Shown: one piece after another, positions 35,748 through 43,583 of the stretch
Layout of the letters: each line of letters starts with the position of its first letter
Numbering within the stretch: position 1 is the stretch's first letter
Assembly: GCA_016707005.1 (NCBI GenBank)
Contig: JADJIQ010000005.1
Location: 124,001-188,000, forward strand
Direction: 5' to 3'
DNA length: 64,000 bases
Source: Ignavibacteria bacterium
GTDB lineage: Bacteria > Bacteroidota > Ignavibacteria > Kapaibacteriales > Kapaibacteriaceae
The notes under the pieces: generated by a model
Told to the model about the DNA's origin: nothing
What the model saw: the letters and a program-made list of their open reading frames with translations, nothing else
Databases searched by the model: none
Translations under genes and position numbers: made by a program

Positions 35748-36843
35748 ATGCGAATCATCCTCTTGCTTATCATCGCAGGCCTGTTCGTTCTGAACGGAGA
35801 GGCCCGTGGACAGCATTGCACGAATGATCTTCGTTACACCGAGGTTGTGTTTTTTGACTCGACAGAGGCGTCGCGTTAGGCCGCCAACCGTTGGAAGTCC
35901 TGCAGGACCTGACGGCCTGTTGCCGTGCCGAGGATCAGCCTTTGGGGTTTTCGTCGGGGACAAGCAATCGGGCGACATCAGATCTGTTTCACCTGGCCAG
36001 CGTGGCTTGTGTGCCGTGAATCGGTGGACGACCGTCAACAGGCACGATATCGCGCGATTCAGGATGGCCATGCTGCCCTGCGATTCGTTGTCCGCAACGC
36101 GTCTACTGTCAGGATCGATACCAGTTGGTTGTTTGTAGGAGGTCAGGCCTTGCGCTGGGCAGTGTGCGCAGGGAGCTCGACAGCCTTTCCTTGCTCTATG
36201 CCACATCCGCCGTGAGTGCTGAGTTGGGAGGTCTTCATCGGTCCGGGAATGACTTGACGACCACCTACTCCATCAAGGGTGTATTCAATAACTGGGGTGG
36301 CGTTGTTGAAAGCGAGGTTGATCTCGACGAAATGATCCCTACCATTTCATTTCATGGTGGACTTGATCCTGGTCGATCGACGCGACATCGTCACTGATCG
36401 GGTCAAGAGCGATCCATGAAGACCTGATCGCCAAGAATGTATGTAGTGAGTTGACCGTTGATGCGTCGGGTGGACACGGCATCTTTCGTGATGCCTCCAG
36501 CGCATTCAGAGCGCAGCGGGCGAGTTGCTTTTTCCGTAGATTCTTCTGCAAGAGTTGCTCGAGTCTATATACAACAGATTCGATCCCGTCTTCGTGCTCA
36601 ACGCCAAACCACGTCAACGAACAACCACGTGGGTCTGCCTTCCGCGTCGATCCCAATCCATTTGATCATACGTGTACGATCTCAGGACTTGACGGTATGG
36701 CGGAGATCACGGTGTACAATAGCTTTGGACAGTTGGTCTACAAGGACAATGTCGGCAATGGGCCAGTACTATTTGATGTGTCGCCCGGATTGTATGTCTT
36801 GTGCAACCCTTTGGAAGCGTCAGCACGTTCACGTCTATCGTGA
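35748..36843 (+). pseudogene. Frameshifted secreted alpha/beta-hydrolase with T9SS tail
   Basis: An ATG at 35748 encodes a signal peptide (MRIILLLIIAGLFVLNGEARG) but stops at 35877. Shifted frames then give ordered pieces of one protein: RIDTSWLFVGG (nucleophile-elbow region), a segment SIKGVFNNWGGVVESEVDL followed by MIPTISFHGGLDP (acid region), SRAIHEDLIAKNVCSEL, then VDASGGHGIF (catalytic-His region). A T9SS domain follows (FRVDPNPFDHTCTI to PGLYVL) and the frame closes at 36843. This is the layout of FCB secreted esterase/lipase-like hydrolases. At least four frame changes are needed. Confidence 0.65.
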
Positions 36844-36912
36844 TGAAGCGTTAAGACCGATGGTGTTGTTGCAAGCCTACCGTTGATTGTGCATCGGAAG
36901 ACCAACACCTGG

Positions 36913-38709
36913 TCACGGATCCAACGCGCCCAGACGTTGCATCGTGATGCGAGCAGCGGCGCCCATGTCCAGGCTGAACTGTGTTGCTGCTAGCTGATTC
37001 AAGACTTCGATCGCTAGCTCACGCGTTGTGATGCGTGTGAAGTCCGTCCAGTCATCATAGATGTCATCTGGCAGGAAGTCGCCGGTATAGAGGTCGGCAA
37101 CACGACCGAGTTCTTCAAGGCGTTGATGAGGATCGATGATCGATATGGCGGTGGTTGCACGTGCCGTATAGTCGTGAAGGTCCACAACGGAGTCTGGCCC
37201 AAGATCAAGGGTGTACGAGCCGTCGCGGAACTGAATGTAACGAGAGGTTTGACGCGGTTTGATGCCTGGTTCAAGAGCCGTGCGGATGGCGCTGACGGCG
37301 TTCTGCAGGGTTGGCAAACATCGTTCAACATCTACGTCCTCGCCCCATACATGCATCACGATCTCATCAACGCTCACGGAGCGTCGATGTCGCGTTACCA
37401 AGTACTTGAAGACATCACGCGCTTTCTTGCGCTTCCATTCTTCCATTGAGATCTCTGTGCCGCCCCTTTCCACACAAAACGAACCAAGCGTGCTGACCTT
37501 GAAGGCATATTCGGTTGCTTCATGAGGAGTGGTGATCTCGTCCGACGTTTTTGGCGGCAACGGCTTGATGGTAACATCGATCTCGTCGAGGACAGGCAAC
37601 GAAAGGGAAACAGTTGACGCCGCGATCCTACGGAAGATGTCAACGGCCTTGTCTACAGCATCCATTGATGACGTACCAGTCTCCTTGTGTTGACGCATAT
37701 ACAAACCGGCTCGCACAAAGGCCACGGATCGTTTCAGCACAGTGTTGCCGATCTCGTCACAGAGTTCGTCGGCTTCGACCAAGAGTTGCTCGGCAAGTTC
37801 CGGTTTGCCCGCCGTACCGTAAACTTCGGCCATGCGGGTAAGGCAAAGAGCTTGACCGTTCAGATGTCCGGATTCGCGATAGACATTACGTGCCCTCGCA
37901 AAACAGTTGAGGGCTGTTGGCAGATCATTCAACTTCAGATAGACATCACCTAGGACGCCGCAACAGTCACCAACAAGATGTCCGGGATAATGCTCCTCCG
38001 CAATATCCAGGGCTCGCTTCCCTACCTCATACGCCTCGGCAGGCTTGCCGATACCGGTCAGAGCCATTGCTAGGAACTTAAATCCATTCACCTTTGCCAT
38101 GCGACGGCCAAGAGAATCGGCTAGACCGATCACCTCAGTGGCGTACTCGATCACGAGTGCGTACTGCCTGTTGTTGATGAGCTGAACGCAAAGTCGCAGA
38201 AGGACCACCACTCGACCGGATTCATCTCCATCGAGATCGAACAGCGCTTCTGCCTGACGCAATAGTTCGATCGATCTTTCAACGTCGCCATTGGCACCGA
38301 CAGCCTCGGCATGCCGAAGCAACACCGATGGGGTCACGTGACCATTGAGCTGTTGTGATAGATCCATTGCGCTCGTGGTGATCTCTCGTGCCTTGATGAC
38401 GTTATTCGCAATGTACTGTCGAGAGAGCAGCACTAACAGTTCCACTTCTAGTGGGGACTGCTTGCCCCCTATCAAGCGAAGTCCATCTTCACAATGCTGA
38501 ATGGCTACATCCAGCTGTGTGCGGATCATGTGATGTGTTGCCAGTGCATAGTGCACTCTTGCCGATGATTGGTCATCGTCGGTATTCTGATGTTCTGTTA
38601 GCAGGGCTTCGAGTTCAGCACGAATCTCGTGTGTGGTCTCTCCCTTACCGTGCAGGTTCGCGGCCCGAGACAGAACATCATCGCTATGTTTTCGGATCTC
38701 TTGAGTCAT
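36913..38709 (-). CDS. TPR regulator with OmpR/SARP-type DNA-binding domain, truncated BTAD
   Basis: Of 598 residues, about 1-350 form TPR repeats (e.g. AYEVGKRALDIAEEHY, TALNCFARARNVY). Residues about 388-490 form a winged helix of the OmpR/PhoB fold as in SARP regulators: FKVSTLGSFCVERGG, RKKARDVFKYLVTRH, VDEIVMHVWG and the wing IQFRDGSYTLD. A bacterial transcriptional activator domain begins after this (ADLYTGDFLPDDIYDDW, a known BTAD signature). It stops early, at MQRLGALDP, where further TPR helices are expected. The truncation coincides with the edge of the damaged zone. It is probably a cytosolic activator of neighbouring secreted-protein genes. Confidence 0.82.
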   Translation of the reverse strand: MTQEIRKHSDDVLSRAANLHGKGETTHEIRAELEALLTEHQNTDDDQSSARVHYALATHHMIRTQLDVAIQHCEDGLRLIGGKQSPLEVELLVLLSRQYIANNVIKAREITTSAMDLSQQLNGHVTPSVLLRHAEAVGANGDVERSIELLRQAEALFDLDGDESGRVVVLLRLCVQLINNRQYALVIEYATEVIGLADSLGRRMAKVNGFKFLAMALTGIGKPAEAYEVGKRALDIAEEHYPGHLVGDCCGVLGDVYLKLNDLPTALNCFARARNVYRESGHLNGQALCLTRMAEVYGTAGKPELAEQLLVEADELCDEIGNTVLKRSVAFVRAGLYMRQHKETGTSSMDAVDKAVDIFRRIAASTVSLSLPVLDEIDVTIKPLPPKTSDEITTPHEATEYAFKVSTLGSFCVERGGTEISMEEWKRKKARDVFKYLVTRHRRSVSVDEIVMHVWGEDVDVERCLPTLQNAVSAIRTALEPGIKPRQTSRYIQFRDGSYTLDLGPDSVVDLHDYTARATTAISIIDPHQRLEELGRVADLYTGDFLPDDIYDDWTDFTRITTRELAIEVLNQLAATQFSLDMGAAARITMQRLGALDP

Positions 38710-38752
38710 GGTGGCAGCGTCTAAACTACCACCATGTTCTCAATACCGGTTC

Positions 38753-39370
38753 TTACGGACGTTCATCGGATAGAACGGCGACCTCTGCCAAAACAGCGTC
38801 CACTGCACGGTCAATTTCATCGTCGTTGACGCGGGCACCGTCCATGATCAATCGGACACCATTGAAGAAGTGATGGAGCTGGTATTCAACGTTCGCTGAC
38901 GCGTTTTTATGTTTCGACTCGATAATGATCCAACACTTATGATCTGTATCATTTCCGCCCTCAGTTGCAGACGCACCGCAGATCTCTTGGACCGAATATG
39001 CATCGCCTTTTGGCTTGTGGGTGTTGATCAGCTTGCGGAACACCTTCTCTGCATCACCGGCTTTGATTGAGCCGTCTCTGGTAGCTCCTTCTTCCAACTC
39101 GGCCATGGCTTCGCGAACCTTCTGAATGGCCGGGAGGAGCAGTGCGGCAGTCTCCGTTCCATTACCGGAATAGATCTCCATGGCCTCTTCAAGTCCCTCG
39201 GTTTCTCCATCTACTCCACCGAGCTTGATCAAATAGTCCCCGCCCGCTGCTACTTGTCCGTCGGTCATGGACCCCGGATCTTCCGCCACCGTCGGTGCCA
39301 CAGCATCCGAGCACCCGATCACGACCACAGCACATGCCGCAGCCATCACAAACGTTGCAAATACACGCAT
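38753..39370 (-). CDS. Lipoprotein of unknown function
   Basis: The ATG at 39370 gives a lipoprotein signal with the Cys in VVIGC; an ATG four codons earlier is possible. The mature part starts with an acidic linker. It contains YLIKLGGVDGETEG, which is reminiscent of the first strand of Hcp-like tube proteins, and LLLPAIQKVREAM, which recalls a phrase of DUF1559 proteins. Neither similarity is long enough for an assignment. The rest is alpha/beta with two or three Cys residues (EICGAS, HKCWIII). It sits between a regulator and a divergent subtilase gene 93 bases away. Confidence 0.65.
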   Translation of the reverse strand: MRVFATFVMAAACAVVVIGCSDAVAPTVAEDPGSMTDGQVAAGGDYLIKLGGVDGETEGLEEAMEIYSGNGTETAALLLPAIQKVREAMAELEEGATRDGSIKAGDAEKVFRKLINTHKPKGDAYSVQEICGASATEGGNDTDHKCWIIIESKHKNASANVEYQLHHFFNGVRLIMDGARVNDDEIDRAVDAVLAEVAVLSDERP

Positions 39371-39463
39371 TATTGACTCCATCAGAAAGTGTGAGTAAGA
39401 ATTGATGATGCAACTTGTGATGTGGCACTCACCGCTAACTCACCGGGAGCGTTCCGTGGACCG

Positions 39464-41785
39464 ATGAGATACCGTAGATTCGGCTTCACCCGATCACCAC
39501 TGCTCCGAGGTCCTATGCCACTGGTCTTCACCGATCCGTCCCTTCATCTGCGTCTTCGTTCAAAGAAGGTCGCAGCACTCCTCACGACGAACGTCGACGC
39601 AAAGAAGCTCGCCATCAGCAAGGCAAAGGCTTCTGCCCTGATCTCCACTTCTCGTACGAAGCTCGTTGCCGGAAAACCACAGTCCTTTACGCTGCTGCAG
39701 GATCGCATCTCCAAGATCAAACGTACGCGCGGAGCCTCCGTCAAGCGTGCCATCGATACACGCGCAATGCGTACTCCGGACCAGATCATCGCGGCTTTTG
39801 TGCTGCGGGTGAAGGTCTCTCGCAGCGCGGCGAAGTCTCTGGCAACGCCGGCTCGATTGATCGTTCGAAGCACCCAGGCAAATCTTGCTGCGTTTGTGAA
39901 GGGGCTTTCGGGATGTTTGGGCGTGGACGTGGCTTCGATCGGTGTTGTTGTGAAACGTTTGCCCCTTACACCCGGACCTGTGACGAGCTACTCGGTGATG
40001 TTTCCGATCGATCACACCAGCGTTCGTACTGAGCTTCTCAATCTCGCGTGGGCCATGCGCAAGAAAGGGGTGTTTCATTCGGTAGCGGTGAGTGGACTCC
40101 GCGGAAACTTCTTTGCGCCTACCGCAGCTACACGCGCCGAACGAAACTTCGACTGGCATCTCGATCTCACTCGCGCTTCTCGCGCACACGCCATCCCACC
40201 AAAGCGGGGCGGACGTGCACTTGGCGAAGGGATCGTCATCGCACACATCGATTCGGGTTGGGCCGAACACTCCCAGTATAACAGCGCACAGATCGACATC
40301 GCACGATCACACAATGTTGTCACAGGTGCAACGGGTTCGGAGAATGCAAAACACTCGATCAGAAATCGTGATGCCGATGCACCACAGATCACTCACGGGA
40401 CGGCAACGGGGTCGGTGATCCTCGGCGGACGGATCGATGACGGACAGGAACTCATCAGCACGGCATCGGACGCTGCTCTTGCGTTCGGTACAGAATCCGA
40501 CGGCAAGCGCAAGTACAATGACAAACGGGTCCTCGACACTAACGGTCACCTTACCGGAGTTGCCCCAAAGGCAACGATGCTTCCCATCAAATTCATCAAT
40601 GACTCGGCATTGCTCGAGATCACAGACCGCGGAGTGCATGGCGCCGGAGTGTTTCGTCTCTTCGATGAAGACCTCATCAATGCTATACAGTATGCGATCG
40701 ATGCAAAGGCACACGTGATATCGCTCAGTGTCGGCGGCTTGTTGCATGACGAAGTACGCGAGATCATCAACACGGCTGTAGAGAAACACAACATCATCAT
40801 AGCCGCAGCTGTTGGCCAGACATACCTTAGCAACGCCGTCAGTGCGATTGCCGATGGACTCAACGTAGTAGGTGTGGGAGGGGGCGATTCCGTTGTACTC
40901 CCTGCAGCGTATTCGAATGTGATCGCCGTTGCCGGCTGTAGTCCGTCAGGAGAGCCATGGAGTGAAACCCACCGAGGCCCGAACGTAGACATCACAGCAC
41001 CGGCGGATGCCATCTGGATCGCTGACTACAAATCAAAGGACAGCAGATCCGGCAATGCTACCCGCGGCGAAACTCTCGAATGTGCTTCCGGCACTTCCTT
41101 TGCGGCACCGCATGTAGCTGGCGCTGCTGCGTTGTGGCTAGCCCATCATGGACGTCAAACACTGATCGGTCAGTATGGCCCTGCCGGCATCCCTCTCGCA
41201 TGGGTTTTCCGTCAACAGATCCAAAAGACGGCACGTGCCATCGGCACGTGGGACGACGGATTGTATGGTCCGGGGATCATCAACATCGAAGCTCTGCTCA
41301 ACGAACCACTGCCACGTCCACAGGATGTTGTACCGCCCCCTGCCATGGTTAACGGCATCGTTCCCGGAGTGAGTGGGGGCTTGGAAGCCGCGGGTGAAGC
41401 CTTCCAAGATGCCTTCCTCGAATTCATGGACTGGGCAGGCGCACAGGCGGACAATGCAGAACGTCAGGCTGCGATCATCTGGCTTGCCGGACAACAGGCT
41501 GCTGACCGAACCATCAAGGACCTCGGCAATGCATGGGCGCAGCTCGACGCCGCCGCCCAAGGCGCAGCCGCAGACGTGAAGGCCGAGATCGATCGTACCA
41601 AACGTGATATCGAGCGCGGCATCAACGACGTTGTAAAACAAACCGAAGACGCCATTGAAGAGGCCGGCGATCAGATCGAAGACGTCATCGATGAAGCCGG
41701 CAAGGCTGTCGAAGAGTTCTCCGATAACGTTGGTGAAGCAGCATCCGATGTAGGCAATGCCGTTGCAGGCTTTTTTGGGTGGTAG
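39464..41785 (+). CDS. Subtilisin-like serine protease (S8) with helical C-terminus
   Basis: The ATG at 39464 is the likely start; the GTG at 39422 is upstream in frame. No signal peptide is apparent. An N-terminal region of about 220 residues may be a prodomain. The S8 catalytic triad is clear: Asp in IVIAHIDSGW, His in THGTATGSVI, Ser in SGTSFAAPHVAG. The oxyanion region VISLSVGGL and the substrate strand are also present. After the catalytic domain, the last 150 residues form amphipathic helices rich in Ala, Glu and Asp (DVKAEIDRTKRDIERGIND, DAIEEAGDQIEDVIDEAG) like a LEA or coiled-coil tail, ending AGFFGW. Its location and substrate are unknown. Confidence 0.88.
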   Translation: MRYRRFGFTRSPLLRGPMPLVFTDPSLHLRLRSKKVAALLTTNVDAKKLAISKAKASALISTSRTKLVAGKPQSFTLLQDRISKIKRTRGASVKRAIDTRAMRTPDQIIAAFVLRVKVSRSAAKSLATPARLIVRSTQANLAAFVKGLSGCLGVDVASIGVVVKRLPLTPGPVTSYSVMFPIDHTSVRTELLNLAWAMRKKGVFHSVAVSGLRGNFFAPTAATRAERNFDWHLDLTRASRAHAIPPKRGGRALGEGIVIAHIDSGWAEHSQYNSAQIDIARSHNVVTGATGSENAKHSIRNRDADAPQITHGTATGSVILGGRIDDGQELISTASDAALAFGTESDGKRKYNDKRVLDTNGHLTGVAPKATMLPIKFINDSALLEITDRGVHGAGVFRLFDEDLINAIQYAIDAKAHVISLSVGGLLHDEVREIINTAVEKHNIIIAAAVGQTYLSNAVSAIADGLNVVGVGGGDSVVLPAAYSNVIAVAGCSPSGEPWSETHRGPNVDITAPADAIWIADYKSKDSRSGNATRGETLECASGTSFAAPHVAGAAALWLAHHGRQTLIGQYGPAGIPLAWVFRQQIQKTARAIGTWDDGLYGPGIINIEALLNEPLPRPQDVVPPPAMVNGIVPGVSGGLEAAGEAFQDAFLEFMDWAGAQADNAERQAAIIWLAGQQAADRTIKDLGNAWAQLDAAAQGAAADVKAEIDRTKRDIERGINDVVKQTEDAIEEAGDQIEDVIDEAGKAVEEFSDNVGEAASDVGNAVAGFFGW

Positions 41786-41801
41786 GGCTTCACTCCGGGA
41801 G

Positions 41802-43550
41802 TCAGTCCTCCAACCAAAACGTCTGCATGAGCCCCTTTCCCTTGATTTCAATTGTGCCTCTTGGCGCGGTGCGCGCCTCGTTGAGCGCCTCGTTGAGCGC
41901 CTTTGCAAGCGCCTCGGAGACGTGAATGCGTCCGGGTTCACTCGTTGATTCCATCCTGCTCGCCACGTTCACCGTGTCGCCCCAGACATCGTATTGCATG
42001 CGCGCTGTTCCAAGCACTCCGGCAACCACCGGCCCGCTGTGAAGTCCAATGCGGAACATCACGCGCTCGTCTGTATGCGGCCATGTGAATATGCTCGACA
42101 TCATGTCGATGGCAACATTCGCTATTCGCTGCTCGCTATTCGCTATTCCAAAGGCGACCGCCATATACGAATCACCGATCGTCTTGATCTTCATCACATC
42201 ATGCTTTGCACAGATAGCATCGAACGTTGTGAAGATGTTTTGCAGGAGCGATACTACCTCACCTGCTTCGAGTTCGCTTGAGTGCGTGGTGAAGCCTACC
42301 ACGTCGAGGAACAACACCGAAGCATTATCAAAGGAATCGTTAACTGTTTCGCCCCTTGCCACTCGATCTGCGATATGTTTTGGAAGCGTGGAATGAAGAA
42401 CTGCCATGTGCTTCGCATGTTCCTTTTCACGTGCATCGATCTCACGTTGCTTCTCTTGCATGGCGATCTTCAGCGTTGCTTCTTTACCATTGATCTCTTC
42501 GGTGAGACGGGTGTATTCGTTGTTGTGTTCGATGTAGCCAGGGAAGTCATTTTCCTTCTGGCAGTGATCGCGCAACTGCTTATGTATCTCGGCATGCTCG
42601 AACGACAAACTGTATCTCCGCGCGATTTCCAGCACCGAATGAAGCGTACTCCTCGCATCTTCGACTAAACCGTCATGCATTTGGAGCTCTGCGCGAAGTT
42701 GTTCTCTCATGACCTTAACGTATGGATCCTCGATCTGCATAGCATCCATCTTCAGTAGCAGCTCTGCTGCCTCACCATGCATACCACATTCGATCATTGC
42801 GTTCAAGATATTGGCTGTGATGCGCGACACATTGTTACGCTCTCCCAGATCTTCATGTTCATCTAAAGCGCGGTTGTAGTATTCCAGCGACGTAGCGTGA
42901 TCACCGGTACTATAGTGAACAGCACCGATATTGCCGGTGATGAGTGCTACGCCGCTGCGGTTACCAAGTTCTTCGTGTACAGCCAAAGAACGGTTGTAGT
43001 GCTCCAAAGCCTCTGGAAAGTTGCCAAGGCTATGTTGCAAAGCGCCGAGGTTGCCGGTGACGTTTGCCACAGTGTTGAGAATCCCGAGTTCCTCGTATAC
43101 AGCTAAAGCGCGACGATAGTGTTCTAGAGCCGCAGGGTAGTTGCCGGTGCTCTTGTGCACGTTACCGATATTGCACGTGGTGTTTGCAGAGCCAACACGG
43201 TTGTCGAGTTCTTCGTACAATGCCAATGCGCGGCAGTAGTGCTCCATCGCCTCGGGGTAGTTGCCAGTAAGAGAGTGCACGTTGCCGATATTGCTGTTGA
43301 CACTAGCCACTCCACCGCGGTTGCCCATTTCTTCATTCATTGCCAAGACGCGGTTGTAATGCTCCAAAGCCGAGGCGTAATTGCAGTGAATGCGGTCTGC
43401 GGTGCCACGCGCAGTTGCAGCGATGACGTTTGCTTCCCTTGTGCCCAATGCTTCGAGCTCCGCAGCACACCGTAGAAGTGTATCAGAGTCGTCAATTCCC
43501 ATAGCATGGTTAACAGCTTCGTGGAGCTCATTGAACGTGCGGGTGCTCAT
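41802..43550 (-). CDS. TPR-class III adenylyl cyclase (582 aa) with repeat insert
   Basis: Five 40-residue TPR units (residues about 58-257, of the form GNYPEAMEHYCRALALYEEL) precede a linker and a complete catalytic domain. The metal Asp residues lie in VLFLDVVGFT and TIGDSYMA, the base-selecting Lys and Asp in KIKTIG and QYDVWGD, and Asn/Arg in VNVASRMES. The insert IANSEQRIAN after AVAFG is encoded by four heptamer repeats. Near the end, the helix SEALAKALNEALNEAR comes from a 12-bp repeat. ATP cyclisation to cAMP is predicted. TTACGGGG octamers stand 10 bases before the ATG, and their third unit contains the stop of the upstream cyclase gene, which places the two in one transcription unit. 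Confidence 0.92.
   Translation of the reverse strand: MSTRTFNELHEAVNHAMGIDDSDTLLRCAAELEALGTREANVIAATARGTADRIHCNYASALEHYNRVLAMNEEMGNRGGVASVNSNIGNVHSLTGNYPEAMEHYCRALALYEELDNRVGSANTTCNIGNVHKSTGNYPAALEHYRRALAVYEELGILNTVANVTGNLGALQHSLGNFPEALEHYNRSLAVHEELGNRSGVALITGNIGAVHYSTGDHATSLEYYNRALDEHEDLGERNNVSRITANILNAMIECGMHGEAAELLLKMDAMQIEDPYVKVMREQLRAELQMHDGLVEDARSTLHSVLEIARRYSLSFEHAEIHKQLRDHCQKENDFPGYIEHNNEYTRLTEEINGKEATLKIAMQEKQREIDAREKEHAKHMAVLHSTLPKHIADRVARGETVNDSFDNASVLFLDVVGFTTHSSELEAGEVVSLLQNIFTTFDAICAKHDVMKIKTIGDSYMAVAFGIANSEQRIANVAIDMMSSIFTWPHTDERVMFRIGLHSGPVVAGVLGTARMQYDVWGDTVNVASRMESTSEPGRIHVSEALAKALNEALNEARTAPRGTIEIKGKGLMQTFWLED
42118..42145 (-). repeat. Four heptamers in frame in the cyclase gene
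   Basis: TTCGCTA, TTCGCTG, CTCGCTA and TTCGCTA on the plus strand. They sit in the same loop as the array at 20328-20369 and use the same stop-avoiding variant units. Confidence 0.9.
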
Positions 43551-43560
43551 GGGGAGGAAG

Positions 43561-43583
43561 TTACGGGGTTACGGGGTTACGAC
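43561..43583 (-). repeat. Octamers linking two cyclase genes
   Basis: Two perfect TTACGGGG units and one TTACGAC lie between the cyclase genes. The first TTA of the third unit (43577-43579) is the stop codon TAA of the upstream cyclase gene. The array ends 10 bases before the next ATG at 43550. Confidence 0.85.

Noticed and set aside
38753..39370. Hcp-like type VI secretion tube protein
   Set aside because: Only a short phrase (LIKLGGVDGE) resembles Hcp, the protein is a lipoprotein, and no other T6SS gene is nearby.
41138..41941. 267-residue minus-strand frame opposite the subtilase
   Set aside because: It runs antisense to a gene with an intact catalytic triad, and its content has no domain-like features.
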